DNA from: Betaproteobacteria bacterium SG8_39
GTDB lineage: Bacteria > Pseudomonadota > Gammaproteobacteria > Burkholderiales > SG8-39
Assembly: GCA_001303445.1 (NCBI GenBank)
Contig: LJTQ01000003.1
Span: 1 to 43,933, forward strand
Direction: 5' to 3'
Length of the DNA stretch: 43,933 nt
Part shown: positions 7,924 through 17,100 of the stretch, piece after piece
How the letters are laid out: each line of letters begins with the position of its first letter
How positions within the stretch are numbered: position 1 is the first letter of the stretch
Made by a program: the position numbers and the translations under genes
The notes under the pieces: generated by a model
The model's database searches: none
The model's input: only the letters and a program-made list of their open reading frames with translations
What the model was told of the DNA's origin: nothing

Positions 7924-9030
7924 ATGTCGATCGTCCCCAACATGAACCGGACGGTGATCTGCAGCATCGTCTTCGTCGACATCGTCGAGTATTCGAAGAA
8001 GACGGTGGCCCGGCAGCTCGCGATGAAGGGCTGGTTCAACGACCTGCTCTCCGAGGCGCTGAAGCATGTGGCGCAGACCGACCGCATCATTCTCGATACC
8101 GGGGACGGCGCCGCGATCTGCTTTCCGGGCGATCCGGAGGACGCGCTGTTCATGACCAACAGCCTGAAGGTCGCGATCGCCGAGCACGCCTATCCGGAAT
8201 TCGCGCTGCGGGTCGGCGTCAATCTCGGACCGATCAAGGTCGTGACCGATATCAACGGGCGCCCGAACATCCTCGGCGACGGCATCAACGTCGCGCAGCG
8301 GGTGATGAGCTTCGCCGAGCCCAACCAGATTCTCGTTTCGCGGTCCTACTACGACGTCGTGTCCTGCCTGTCGGAGGAGTACGCGCAGCTTTTCCGCTAC
8401 CGCGGCATGCACCAGGACAAGCATGTGCGCGAGCACGAGGTCTACGAGGTGAGCGTCAGCGGGGAACAGGATGCGCCCGCGGCCGATGCGCCGCGCGCCC
8501 CCGCTGCGCCCAGCGGCGCCGCGATTGCGGAGGACGTGCCGCCCGAGGTCGAATTCGACCGGGCCGTGCTCAAGGCGCTCGCCCGACGCCTCGCCGACGA
8601 GATCGGGCCGATCGCGCCGCTGATCGTCAACCGCGCGGCGAAGCGGGCGACCGACGCGCAGGCGCTGGTCCATGCCATCACCGACGCGATCCCGCTGCCC
8701 GCGCGGCGCAAGGCCTTCGTCGCCGACGCGCGGGCGATGCTCGGCGTCGAGGCCCCGGCCGCGCAGGCGCCTGCGGCGGCGCAGGAAGCGCCCGCGCCGG
8801 CGCAGGAAGCGCCCGGCCTGGCGGCGGCATTCGACCCCGATCCGCAGTGGCTCGCGCAGGTCGAAGCCCTGCTGGCGAAGGACATCGGCCCCATCGCGAA
8901 GATCCTGGTCAAGAAAGTGCACAAGGCGGCCGCGAGCCGCGAGGCCTTCATCGCCGAGCTGGGCGCCTCGATCGACAAGGAAGACGAGCGCGCGGCGTTT
9001 TGCGCCGCGGTCGAGACGCTGAAGTCCTGA
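7924..9030 (+). CDS. Class III adenylate/guanylate cyclase-domain protein with duplicated C-terminal module
   Basis: The 368-residue soluble protein starts with a class III nucleotidyl cyclase domain (~10-175). Metal-binding Asp19 (FVDIVEYS) and Asp61 (DTGDG) and the transition-state pair Asn122/Arg126 (INVAQR) are present. The two purine-selecting positions are atypical: Leu57 where adenylate cyclases have Lys, and Asn115 where they have Asp or Thr, so ATP versus GTP preference is open. An Ala/Pro-rich linker leads to two copies of a ~60-residue helical module (211-274 and 303-368), both built around an (E/D)IGPIAxxxV core, again separated by an Ala/Pro linker. I cannot name this module with certainty; similar tails occur after kinase or cyclase domains. 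No membrane segment is present, so activation by the upstream HAMP sensor would have to be by contact. Confidence 0.85.
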   Translation: MSIVPNMNRTVICSIVFVDIVEYSKKTVARQLAMKGWFNDLLSEALKHVAQTDRIILDTGDGAAICFPGDPEDALFMTNSLKVAIAEHAYPEFALRVGVNLGPIKVVTDINGRPNILGDGINVAQRVMSFAEPNQILVSRSYYDVVSCLSEEYAQLFRYRGMHQDKHVREHEVYEVSVSGEQDAPAADAPRAPAAPSGAAIAEDVPPEVEFDRAVLKALARRLADEIGPIAPLIVNRAAKRATDAQALVHAITDAIPLPARRKAFVADARAMLGVEAPAAQAPAAAQEAPAPAQEAPGLAAAFDPDPQWLAQVEALLAKDIGPIAKILVKKVHKAAASREAFIAELGASIDKEDERAAFCAAVETLKS

Positions 9031-9098
9031 GGCAGGGTCGGCCGGCCGCAGACCCGCGGCGTCGCATCAGTGACGGCGGAGGGCCGGGTGAAAATGGC

Positions 9099-9120
9099 GA
9101 AGGGCCCTCGCGGGCCCTTC
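9099..9120. terminator. Perfect 9-bp hairpin between cyclase gene and tRNA-Ser
   Basis: GAAGGGCCC-TCGC-GGGCCCTTC is a perfect stem with a 4-nt loop between convergent transcripts. It has no long T-run on either side, so it is a plausible but not textbook bidirectional terminator. Confidence 0.55.
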
Positions 9121-9135
9121 ATCCTTCAGGGTGTC

Positions 9136-9228
9136 TGGCGGAGAGTGAGGGATTCGAACCCTCGATACAGGTTTTACCCGTATAACGCCTTAGCAGGGCG
9201 CCCCCTTCGGCCACTCGGGCAACTCTCC
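9136..9228 (-). tRNA. tRNA-Ser (anticodon GCT)
   Basis: A 93-nt minus-strand class II tRNA. Acceptor stem GGAGAGT pairs with ACTCTCC, CCA is encoded, the anticodon stem CGCCC/GGGCG-type arm encloses CTGCTAA, and a long variable arm is present. The T-loop is GGTTCGAATCC. It reads AGC and AGU codons. Confidence 0.96.
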
Positions 9229-9245
9229 GGCGCGGAATGCGCCCG

Positions 9246-9251
9246 ATTCTA
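9246..9251 (-). promoter_or_regulatory. Putative -10 element of tRNA-Ser(GCT)
   Basis: TAGAAT on the minus strand lies 17 bp before the tRNA 5' end. The upstream -35 region is very GC-rich and shows no clear match. Confidence 0.35.
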
Positions 9252-9322
9252 CCTCTGATCGGCGGGCGCCGCCTCGGCCGGCGGCCGTGGCGCATAATCG
9301 ATGCCACCGCCCGGAGACCGCA

Positions 9323-10495
9323 GTGCGCGTACAAGTCGGCATCATCGGCGGCGGCCCCGCGGGCCTGCTGCTCTCGCAGATCCTGCATCGCGCAGGCGTC
9401 GACAACGTCGTGCTCGAGGCGCGCAGCCGCGCCTACGTGCTGTCGCGCATCCGCGCCGGCGTGCTGGAATGGGGCTCGGTCGAAGTGCTGCGCAGCGCCG
9501 GCATCGGCGAGCGCATGGACCGTGAAGGCCACGTGCACGACGGCACCGGCATCGCCTGGAGCGGCCGCGGCCGGTTCTTCATCGACACGCGCAAATACGC
9601 CGGCAAGCCGATGATGGCCTACGGCCAGACCAACATCACCGAGGACCTGTTCGCCGCGCGCGATGCGATGGGCGGCCTCGTGATCGACGAAGCCGAGGAC
9701 GTCACGCCGCACGAGCTGAATGGCGAGCGCCCGTACCTCAGCTACCGCAAGCATGGCGAGACGCAGCGCATCGACTGCGACTTCATCGCCGGCTGCGACG
9801 GCTTTCACGGCGTGAGCCGCAGCGTGATCCCGGCCTCCGTGCTGCACACCGTGGAAAAGCTCTACCCCTTCGGCTGGCTCGGCGTGCTCTCGGAAACGCC
9901 GCCGCTCGAGGAGATCGTCTACGCGCGCCACGCGCGCGGCTTCGCGCTCGCCTCGCAGCGCAACCCGATGCTCAGCCGCTACTACATCCAGTGCCCGCTC
10001 GACACCCAGATCGAGGACTGGCCGGACGACAAATTCTGGGCCGAGCTGAAGGCGCGCTTTCCGCCCGAGCTCGCCGATCGCATCGTCACCGGGCCGTCGA
10101 TCGAGAAATCGATCGCGCCGCTGCGCAGCTTCGTCGCCGAGCCGATGCGCTACGGGCGGCTGTTCCTCGCCGGCGATGCGGCGCACATCGTGCCGCCCAC
10201 CGGCGCCAAGGGACTCAATCTCGCGATATCCGACGTCTTCTACCTGTCGCGCGCCCTGATCGCGCACTACCGCGGCAACGACGGCTACCTCGAGCGCTAT
10301 TCCGACATGGCGCTGCGCCGCGTGTGGGGCGCGGCGCGCTTTTCCTGGTGGCTGACCCTGCTGCTGCACCGCTTTCCGGACCAGACCGAGTTCGATGAGC
10401 GCGCGCGCGAGTCCGAGCTCGACTACCTCGCGCGCTCCGAGCACGCCCAGCGCTCGCTGTGCGAGCAGTACGCCGGGCTGCCGTTCGAGGATTGA
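9323..10495 (+). CDS. pobA: 4-hydroxybenzoate 3-monooxygenase
   Basis: PobA is an FAD enzyme that hydroxylates 4-hydroxybenzoate to protocatechuate with NADPH and O2. The 390-residue length matches the Pseudomonas enzyme. Visible features are the dinucleotide fold GIIGGGPAGLLLSQILHRAG, VLEARSRAYVLSRIRAGVLE, the CDGFHGVSR (DG) motif and the FAD-ribityl GD motif in LAGDAAHIVPPTGAKGLNLA. I chose GTG at 9323, preceded by GGAG (9313-9316), because translation then begins directly before the first beta strand as in known PobA; the upstream in-frame ATG adds 12 residues. No pobR regulator or pca gene is adjacent. It converges on the cupin gene, with stops 1 bp apart. Confidence 0.95.
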   Translation: MRVQVGIIGGGPAGLLLSQILHRAGVDNVVLEARSRAYVLSRIRAGVLEWGSVEVLRSAGIGERMDREGHVHDGTGIAWSGRGRFFIDTRKYAGKPMMAYGQTNITEDLFAARDAMGGLVIDEAEDVTPHELNGERPYLSYRKHGETQRIDCDFIAGCDGFHGVSRSVIPASVLHTVEKLYPFGWLGVLSETPPLEEIVYARHARGFALASQRNPMLSRYYIQCPLDTQIEDWPDDKFWAELKARFPPELADRIVTGPSIEKSIAPLRSFVAEPMRYGRLFLAGDAAHIVPPTGAKGLNLAISDVFYLSRALIAHYRGNDGYLERYSDMALRRVWGAARFSWWLTLLLHRFPDQTEFDERARESELDYLARSEHAQRSLCEQYAGLPFED

Positions 10496-10496
10496 T

Positions 10497-10880
10497 CTAG
10501 GTGACCGACTTCAGGAAGCGGTTCGGCTTCATGAAGAAGCCGAGGATGATGCAGCCCTCGGGCGAGGTGGCTTCGTGCCGGTTGCCCGCCGGACGCCAGA
10601 TGAAATCGCCCGGACCGGCCATGCCTTCCTCGTCGCCGAAGCGGCCTTCGAGCACGTAGGTTTGCTCAAGCGCCGTGTGCACGTGATCGGGCACCACACC
10701 GCCTGCGGGGATGCGGAAAAGGCCCGTGAAGACGCCGCTTTCCTTGTCCTCGTAGAGCACCTTCATCTCCACGCCCGGCGCCTGCGCCATCGACTGCCAG
10801 GGGATGTCGTCGCTCTTGATGTAGCGCGAGGCGAGCTCGGGGGGGTTTTTGGCGCCGGGTAGGGGGTCTCGTTTGCTCAT
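10497..10880 (-). CDS. Cupin domain protein
   Basis: A 127-residue single cupin domain. Recognisable parts are GLFRIPAGGVVPDHVHTALEQTYVLEGRF (motif 1: His-x-His, a later Glu and G) and GPGDFIWRPAGNRHEATSPEG (motif 2 with its His), so the usual 3-His/1-Glu metal site appears present. Relatives include anti-sigma ChrR-type cupins and small dioxygenase-like proteins of aromatic pathways, but nothing here decides the reaction. Start ATG 10880 has a good AGGAGAAG site upstream. Its position tail-to-tail with pobA suggests, but does not show, a role near aromatic metabolism. Confidence 0.82.
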   Translation of the reverse strand: MSKRDPLPGAKNPPELASRYIKSDDIPWQSMAQAPGVEMKVLYEDKESGVFTGLFRIPAGGVVPDHVHTALEQTYVLEGRFGDEEGMAGPGDFIWRPAGNRHEATSPEGCIILGFFMKPNRFLKSVT

Positions 10881-11034
10881 CGACTTCTCCTTCGATCGGG
10901 ACGGCCCGATACGCTGGTAGACGGCTCCCATTCTAGTCACCCGCGAGGCGGCAGCATTAACTTGGGATTGAACTGATTGTGTCAACCGGAACTGCACCGG
11001 TACGTTGAGTTGGAGACTCGAGGCGGATCAGAGG

Positions 11035-11637
11035 ATGAAACGAAAATCACCACAGGCCGCAGTGGAAGCAATCACTAGCCGCATCGTCATCGTACGCGGT
11101 CAGCGAGTCATGCTCGACGCGGATCTCGCGCTGCTCTATGGCGTTGGCACCAAGCGCTTCAACGAGCAGGTGCGCCGCAACACCGCACGGTTCCCGTCAG
11201 ATTTCATGTTTCGTCTTACACGTCAAGAGGTTACGGTTTTGAGGTCGCAAATTGCGACCTCAAACGACGAGCCGCGGCACGGCGGGAGGCGCCATCTGCC
11301 GCTGGCGTTCACAGAGCATGGGGCACTCATGGCTGCCAACGTGCTCAACTCCACCCGCGCCGCTCAGGTCGCCATTTTCATCGTGCGCGCCTTCGTCGCG
11401 CTGCGCGAGTCGCTCGCCGCGCACGAAGATCTCGTCAAGCGCCTGGACGAACTCGAGGGCCATCTCGAGAAGAAACTTGCCACCCATGATCAGGCCATTG
11501 CGGGCATCCTGTCTTCGATCCGCCAACTCATGGCCACGCCCAGGTCGAAGCAAAGGCCGATCGGGTTCGTGACCACCGACAAGAACGAAGAAGCGCAATC
11601 CGTCGCCCCCGAATCCATCTCTACGCGGCCGCAGTGA
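11035..11637 (+). CDS. ORF6N domain protein (phage antirepressor-type)
   Basis: The 200-residue protein begins with an ORF6N domain: IVIVRGQRVMLDADLALLYGVGTKRFNEQVRRNTARFPSDFMFRLT, followed by the conserved GGRRHLPLAFTEHGALMAANVLNS segment (~residues 15-115). The rest is a charged helical tail (ARESLAAHEDLVKRLDELEGHLEKK) likely to form a coiled coil. ORF6N/KilA-N-type domains are found in phage and mobile-element proteins, probably DNA-binding. No other phage gene is next to it, so it is either a lone chromosomal member, of which many exist, or a relic of an insertion beside the RHS locus. ATG 11035 lies after GAGG; a TTG at 11005 would add ten residues. Confidence 0.88.
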   Translation: MKRKSPQAAVEAITSRIVIVRGQRVMLDADLALLYGVGTKRFNEQVRRNTARFPSDFMFRLTRQEVTVLRSQIATSNDEPRHGGRRHLPLAFTEHGALMAANVLNSTRAAQVAIFIVRAFVALRESLAAHEDLVKRLDELEGHLEKKLATHDQAIAGILSSIRQLMATPRSKQRPIGFVTTDKNEEAQSVAPESISTRPQ

Positions 11638-12097
11638 CTCAAGCAGACCGCCGCCCACCACAAACGCGCTTCTTGCTGTCACGCTATCTTCAAGTGAAAA
11701 GCGCATTCTCAGGCTGCGTATTTACCTTATCAATATGCTAGTCAAGCAATGATCAAAGGGTGACCAAACTACATTCTTGGTTGCGGCGACAGATCCACAA
11801 GGACGGACAGAATTACGATTCGACGCTAATGTGGCTTTACGGTCACCGCACCACGCGATTTCATAATCGATGACGCAGTCGCGTCAAAATCTCGCTACGA
11901 CCGCGCCGTCCGACCGCTTCAGAAAGTGCCGTCAGAAGTTGGTGTCGGTCGAGCCACCGTTAGGTGCCTCGTCCGCACAGGTGATTCCGAGCGGGCACTG
12001 AAGGTCTGGAGTCTTAACGGCCCTCCAATCTACGGCAGTGATAGGCTCAAACGCTATCGGACCATTGGCGCGGCATCGACTTCTTTGTAGTCGAATT
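11638..12097. other. Gene-poor, AT-richer stretch with a possible gene remnant on the minus strand
   Basis: No intact gene of normal quality is visible over 460 bp, and base composition is clearly less GC-rich than the flanks. On the minus strand, codons from about 12060 down to the stop at 11934-11932 read as plausible protein (for example FEPITAVDWRAVKTPDL). The sensible-looking continuation upstream (FDYKEVDAAPM, about 12094-12065) lies in another frame. This fits a frameshifted C-terminal remnant, such as a displaced toxin or immunity fragment downstream of the RHS locus, but could be chance. Confidence 0.35.
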
Positions 12098-12340
12098 CTA
12101 AGTGCGAGATAACAACCGAAACACTACGACAACAAGACTCGTCACAACAATACTCAGTCCACAAACGAGCGCAGCGTTCTCGATTTCCAGAACTTCGCGG
12201 TGATTGAGCAGGAGGAAGAACGAGATAGTCGTAACACTTCCCGATAGGACCGATGCAATTAGCGCCACGAAGCGACTCTCGATGACGGCTAGGCATGTGA
12301 TTGCCGCCAACCCACATATGATAAGGGTGTAAAGGATCAT
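12098..12340 (-). CDS. Small membrane protein, candidate RHS immunity protein
   Basis: An 80-residue, strongly hydrophobic protein with about three membrane segments (~2-20, ~25-46, ~56-76) and a short basic end (FRLLSRT). I recognise no family. Its ATG is 7 bp after the stop of the RHS tip gene and has no Shine-Dalgarno, pointing to translational coupling with the upstream toxin-like gene. Polymorphic toxin loci place the immunity gene exactly here, and membrane immunity proteins are known for toxins that act on or reach the membrane or periplasm. Function is therefore inferred from position only. Codon use is far less GC-biased than in the housekeeping genes, in line with recent acquisition. 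Confidence 0.6.
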   Translation of the reverse strand: MILYTLIICGLAAITCLAVIESRFVALIASVLSGSVTTISFFLLLNHREVLEIENAALVCGLSIVVTSLVVVVFRLLSRT

Positions 12341-12347
12341 TTAGCGT

Positions 12348-14090
12348 CTAGCGACACACCCTGCACCGCTCACACCAATCAGAAATGACGTTCCCAGTAA
12401 CCAGCGGAACACCTTGCACCTCGTTTGCAGTGGGAAGTGCATCGTAGTACAGATGGCTCGGTGGCGTTCTCCGAAAACCACTAAAAGTCGCGAAATTTCT
12501 ATGTCCACCAGCGTGCAAATCCTGAACGGCATGGATGACCTTCGCGAGATCATCGAGATCACAACTATTGCGTAGGTTGGCTATGTAGTTCTCGTAGTTC
12601 TTTTGACAAATTATCGGGTCTAGTCCCAGCGCGCACATTGCATGCATGTGAGAATTCCAGACCTTCTGGGAATCGGGCAAGTCGTCGACAATAACCACCA
12701 TTGTGGCTAGATCGCGCAGCGCACCAACGGGCAAACATTTCCCCACACCAGCCATTAGTGTAAACATTCGATGCCAGAGCGCTGTATAGAGCCCCTTCGG
12801 GTCCGCGGTCGATGTTGGTTTCGACTCCGCGTACGCATAAGTGTTTAGACCGCCACGAAGTCCAATCGGATCACTCTCCCCGTATCTTCCGAGAGTCGGG
12901 TCATAGTCCCTATAGTAGTTATGGTGCAGGTTGGTTTCGGGGTCGTAATTTTGCCCCGGGAGACGCTGAGAGAAGCTGAGAGAGAGCAAGTCGCCATCGA
13001 GAGCCTCCTTCGTTGGGTTGTTGCCGAACGGCTCTCGCTGGTCCCACATCCAAACGGTCTTCTGCGCTGCGTCCGCAATGAGCCTTGGCGTGCTCAAATG
13101 ATCCACGTGAATGAAATAAAGCGCCTGCCCCGCACCCACGGTGATCGGCACCGCAGCGCTCGTCGCCTGCAGGCCATTATTGTCGGTCGCCACCGCCGTC
13201 AAGCTGTATGTACCGGCTTGCACGTTCGTCCACTGGATCGTGAACGGACTCGACGTAGCCGCGCCGATTGAACTGCCGTTTGCGAAGAACGCCACCTGAG
13301 CGACCGTGCCGTCGGAGTCCTGAGCGTTGGCCGTCACACCAACGGTCGCCGGCGCGCTGAACACGGAATTTGCCGCGGGCGCAGTGATCGTCACCGTCGG
13401 CCGGTTGCCGGTTGAGCCACAAGGAATCGTGCCCGCCCGCACCGTGAACTGCACCCGAGATCCGGTCGGCAGCTTTTTGGGAAAAGTCAGACTCACCGTG
13501 CCTTCCGCGATGAAGCCTTGCGCCATCGGCGGAAAGTAGTAATAGAGCGCCTGCGCCGAGTGCCCGCGCATTCCCGATTGCCATAGCGAGCCCGATACTC
13601 CATAGCCGTTCAGGCGCGTCAGGCTCGCCTCAATCGTCGTCTCCGATCCGATGCTCGGGTTAGTGCTTACCTCGAGCTCGAGCGCGTTCCCCGCATCCAT
13701 CCCCGACGGATACGCAAGACTGAGCCGAAGACTTCCCGCTTCGCGGATCTCGAGCACTGCGCTACCGGCACCGGAATTAACGAGCTTCCAGCTATACACC
13801 CTGCCCGAAACCCAGTCGAGGCTGCCCTGCACGTTCTGGCCCGCGTCAGTATCGGTCCCCACGGCCCACTCCCAGGCCGGGCCCTTGTTGCCGCCGCGGG
13901 CAAGCACCTGCTCATTTGCACCGAAGGGCAGGAACCCCACACCAGAGTCGATCCTCGGTGCGGCCGGCGTACAGGACTGCGCAAGAGCAGCCGCGCTAAG
14001 GACGCAAAGACAAATGAACGTAGTGACGCGGCCTACGACCCAAATAACGGGACACGCAGCCAAGCTTCGCGGGCCGCTCTCCGTTCTCAT
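12348..14090 (-). CDS. Secreted RHS core/tip protein: unknown N-domain, Ig-like domain, RHS core and His/Cys-rich C-terminal domain
   Basis: The 580-residue protein has a signal peptide (~1-38, ending AAALA before QSC) and an unrecognised beta-rich domain (~40-228). A bacterial Ig-like domain (~230-318; PTVTITAPAANSVFSAP) follows. The RHS-associated core (~323-432) includes HVDHLSTPRLIAD, WDQREPFGN, LPGQNYDPETNLHHNYYRDYDP and GRYGESDPIGLRGGLNTYAY, ending at DPKG. The last ~147 residues are variable-tip material rich in His and Cys (H440, H481, H483, H520, H526, H530, H546; terminal CxxCxxC). This is probably a toxin of unidentified activity, possibly metal-dependent. I chose ATG 14090, preceded by GGAGAG; GTG 14111 is an alternative. 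It starts 26 bp after the stop of the RHS repeat gene, which lacks precisely this core. Confidence 0.82.
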   Translation of the reverse strand: MRTESGPRSLAACPVIWVVGRVTTFICLCVLSAAALAQSCTPAAPRIDSGVGFLPFGANEQVLARGGNKGPAWEWAVGTDTDAGQNVQGSLDWVSGRVYSWKLVNSGAGSAVLEIREAGSLRLSLAYPSGMDAGNALELEVSTNPSIGSETTIEASLTRLNGYGVSGSLWQSGMRGHSAQALYYYFPPMAQGFIAEGTVSLTFPKKLPTGSRVQFTVRAGTIPCGSTGNRPTVTITAPAANSVFSAPATVGVTANAQDSDGTVAQVAFFANGSSIGAATSSPFTIQWTNVQAGTYSLTAVATDNNGLQATSAAVPITVGAGQALYFIHVDHLSTPRLIADAAQKTVWMWDQREPFGNNPTKEALDGDLLSLSFSQRLPGQNYDPETNLHHNYYRDYDPTLGRYGESDPIGLRGGLNTYAYAESKPTSTADPKGLYTALWHRMFTLMAGVGKCLPVGALRDLATMVVIVDDLPDSQKVWNSHMHAMCALGLDPIICQKNYENYIANLRNSCDLDDLAKVIHAVQDLHAGGHRNFATFSGFRRTPPSHLYYDALPTANEVQGVPLVTGNVISDWCERCRVCR

Positions 14091-14116
14091 CGCCGCATGC
14101 TCTCCAGGCACCCGAC

Positions 14117-17100
14117 CTACTGAACCACGCCCACGGGCATATCCCCGAGGTAGATGTACTCACGCCTGGTCGCGCCCCCCGCATCCGTCTCGGCGACCAG
14201 GTGCCCCCGTAAGTCGTAATGAAAGACCGTGTCCCCCAGCGCGTTGGTCTTCCGCACCCGCTGCCCGAGCGCGTTCACCTGGTAGGCCGTCGTGCCAATA
14301 GCACTGGTCGCCTGTGCCATGCGCCCGCGGGCATCGTAGGCGTAGGTGTTCACACCGTCAGACGTGGTACTTCCGTTCGCGTCAAAAACGAAGCTGCGTA
14401 CCGGCCCCGAGCTCGGCGTGATCGATGCGATGCGATTGGACGTCGTGCTGTACGTGTAGGCGTGGACCGCCGCGCCCACCATCTTCGTCAGTCGATTGCC
14501 CACGGCGTCGTAGCTGTAACCGAAACCGGTGGACGGCAGTGCAGCCGAAGTGAGCTGGTCGAGAGCGTCGTATCCGTAGGTATTGACGTTCGCCGGATTG
14601 CCCATCTCCGCAATCCCGACGATGCGGCTCGCCGCGTCGAAGGCGATGTCGTAGCGCGATGCACCGAGCGTGTACGAGGCGATCCTGCCGTCCCGGTCGA
14701 CGGTTCTCGAGTACACCTGCCCATTGCCGAAGGTAAAGCCCTTTACGCCGCCGAACGGGTGGTAGTGCACGCCCGACACCACGACGTCTGCCTGGTCCTC
14801 GCTGGCGGTCGTAATCTGTTCGACACGACCGAGCGCATCGAAGCTGTAGGCCACGCTTCGTCCCGACGGGTAGGTCATGCCGCTCATGCGCCCCGCACTG
14901 TCGTAGTTGTAGACAACCCCGTACGTCTGCCCGCCCAACGTTCTCGCTTCGGATGTCACCCGCCCATGCGCGTCGTAGGCGTAAGCGATCTGGCTCGTGG
15001 TCTGCTGTGCCGAATCGGTTTCGGTAATCGTGGTCAGGCGCCCGAGGCCGTTTGGTCCCTGGTCGTAGACGTACGCGTGCCTCGCGCCATCGTGGAAAGT
15101 GATCGAAGTAACGCGATTCAGACCGTCATACGCGTGGCGCGTCACCTGCCCCTTCGCATCGGTCTGTGTCAGGAGGTTGCCGGCCGCGTCGTACGTGTTG
15201 TCCGTGATGCCGGTGTCCGGGCTTGCCTGCCGGGTTAGATTGCCGAGGCCGTCGACCGTGTAGCCCGTCACCAGGCCGCGCGGGTCGGCGACAGTCGTCA
15301 GTGCATCGAGGCCGTTATAGCCGTACGTCGCCACACCGGAGGCGGGATCGATCACGCGCACCAGGCGGTTGAACGCATCGTAGGCGTTGGTCGTCGTACG
15401 GTTGAGCGGGTCCCTCACCGCCACTACGTTGCCCTGGCCGTCGTAGCTGTACTCGGTGGTCTGACCGAGCGCGCCGATCTCCTTGACGAGCCGGTTCAGG
15501 CTCGAGTACACGCGAGTCCGGGTCTGGGCGAGGTTGTTCGCCGGGTCGGATACGTCCTCGCGAATGCGATTGCCCATCGCATCGAGCGTGTAGGCGATGC
15601 GATTGCCAAGGCTGTCCTGCATGCCGGTGAGCCGGTGCGCGCCGTCGTAGCTGTAGCTGAGAAACGAGCCATCGGGCAGCGTCACACGGTTGAGTTGCCC
15701 GACGCCGTCGTACTCGTAGCTCGTGATCTCGCTGCCGACCGTTCTGGACACGAGGCGTAGGCGCGAATCGTAGGCGAGCGTCGTCGTCAGGCCGTTCGCA
15801 TCGACGATCGTCGTCGGCTGGCCATGGGCGTTGTACGCCGCGATCTGGGTGACGTGGCCCGCGGCGTTGGCAATCGTTGCGACATTGCCGCCTTTGCCGA
15901 GATCCGGATCGTCCTCCGCGTAATAGGTGTAGCTCGTCACGTCCGCGACGTCGGCGCGCGGGCCATCGACCGTGAGCACCTGTCCGTTCGCGTTGTAGGT
16001 GTAGCTCCAGGTACGCCCCAAACCCACCGGCGTCGCCGCAAGGCCCTGGCTGCCATCCAGGTCGGTCGTCGCCCGCACCGTCTTCGAGCACAGCACCCCC
16101 GGCACCCGCGTGCCATCGGGCCTGGAGCCGCACCGCGCACCGCCGTCGCCGTTGTAGACGTAGCTCGTGATCCGCAGCGGCTCGGCCACCCGCATCATCA
16201 GGCGGAAGGTCGGGTGCCACTCGGTCGTGACCGTGCGCGTCTGCGGCGTCGTTCCGCCACCGGAGGTGAGTCCCTCGATGCGCCGCGTTTCGAGATTGCG
16301 CGCAAGGTCATAGGCGTACTCTGCGCGATTGCCGTTCCAGTCCGTGCGCGACGTCGCGTTTCCCTGATCGTCGTACGTCGCCGATGCCGGGCCGCAGCTC
16401 GGGCAGACGGATCCGGCGATCGTGACGCTCTTGGGAACGCCCTGCACGTTCGCAAAGCCGTAGCTGCTCTGCGCACCAAGGGGATTCGTGACCGTAACGG
16501 AAAAATCCGGGTTGAGCGTCAGGTCGAATCGGTCGACGCCGCCGGCGTGCTCGCTGCGGTACGCGCGGTTCGCGGCGTCATACCAGAAGGTCGCGAAGCG
16601 ATCGCCGTTCTCGTCCGTGATTCCGGTGAGCAGACCCTGGGCCGGGGCAGTATCCGCATAGGCGGATTCGTTGTAGTGGTATGTGCGAGCCCGCCCATCC
16701 GGATAGGTCACCGCACTCAGCGTCCATTGAGCGTCGTACGCATACAGGGTGTTCCCACCCGCCGGATCGGTCATCCGAACAAGGTAACCGTAGCCGTCGT
16801 AGCCGAAGCTGAGCGACCGGCCGAATGAATCGGTGACATGCAGCAGCAGACCGGCGGGTAGCGGCGTCGAGGTTCCTTCGATAACGCCGCCGCCGGGCGG
16901 ATGGGCCGTCCCATCGCTGTAGCTGAGCGCCTGCGTCAGGCCCGAGCGTGTCGTGATGCTTGTCAGTCGCCCTGCCGCGTCGAAGGTTTCAAGTTCCTCA
17001 TTCGCCTGCGTCGTCAACGCCCATCCGACGGTGACGTTGTTCGCATCGGCAATGCGCGCCAGGCGGTGGGAGACATCGATGTCCGACGCGTACAGGCCGT

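Noticed and set aside
12054-12317. Alternative 87-residue minus-strand frame overlapping the small membrane protein
   Set aside because: It overlaps the clearly hydrophobic three-helix frame, and its composition (Arg/Cys/Ser mix) is unconvincing; only its last dozen codons may belong to a remnant.
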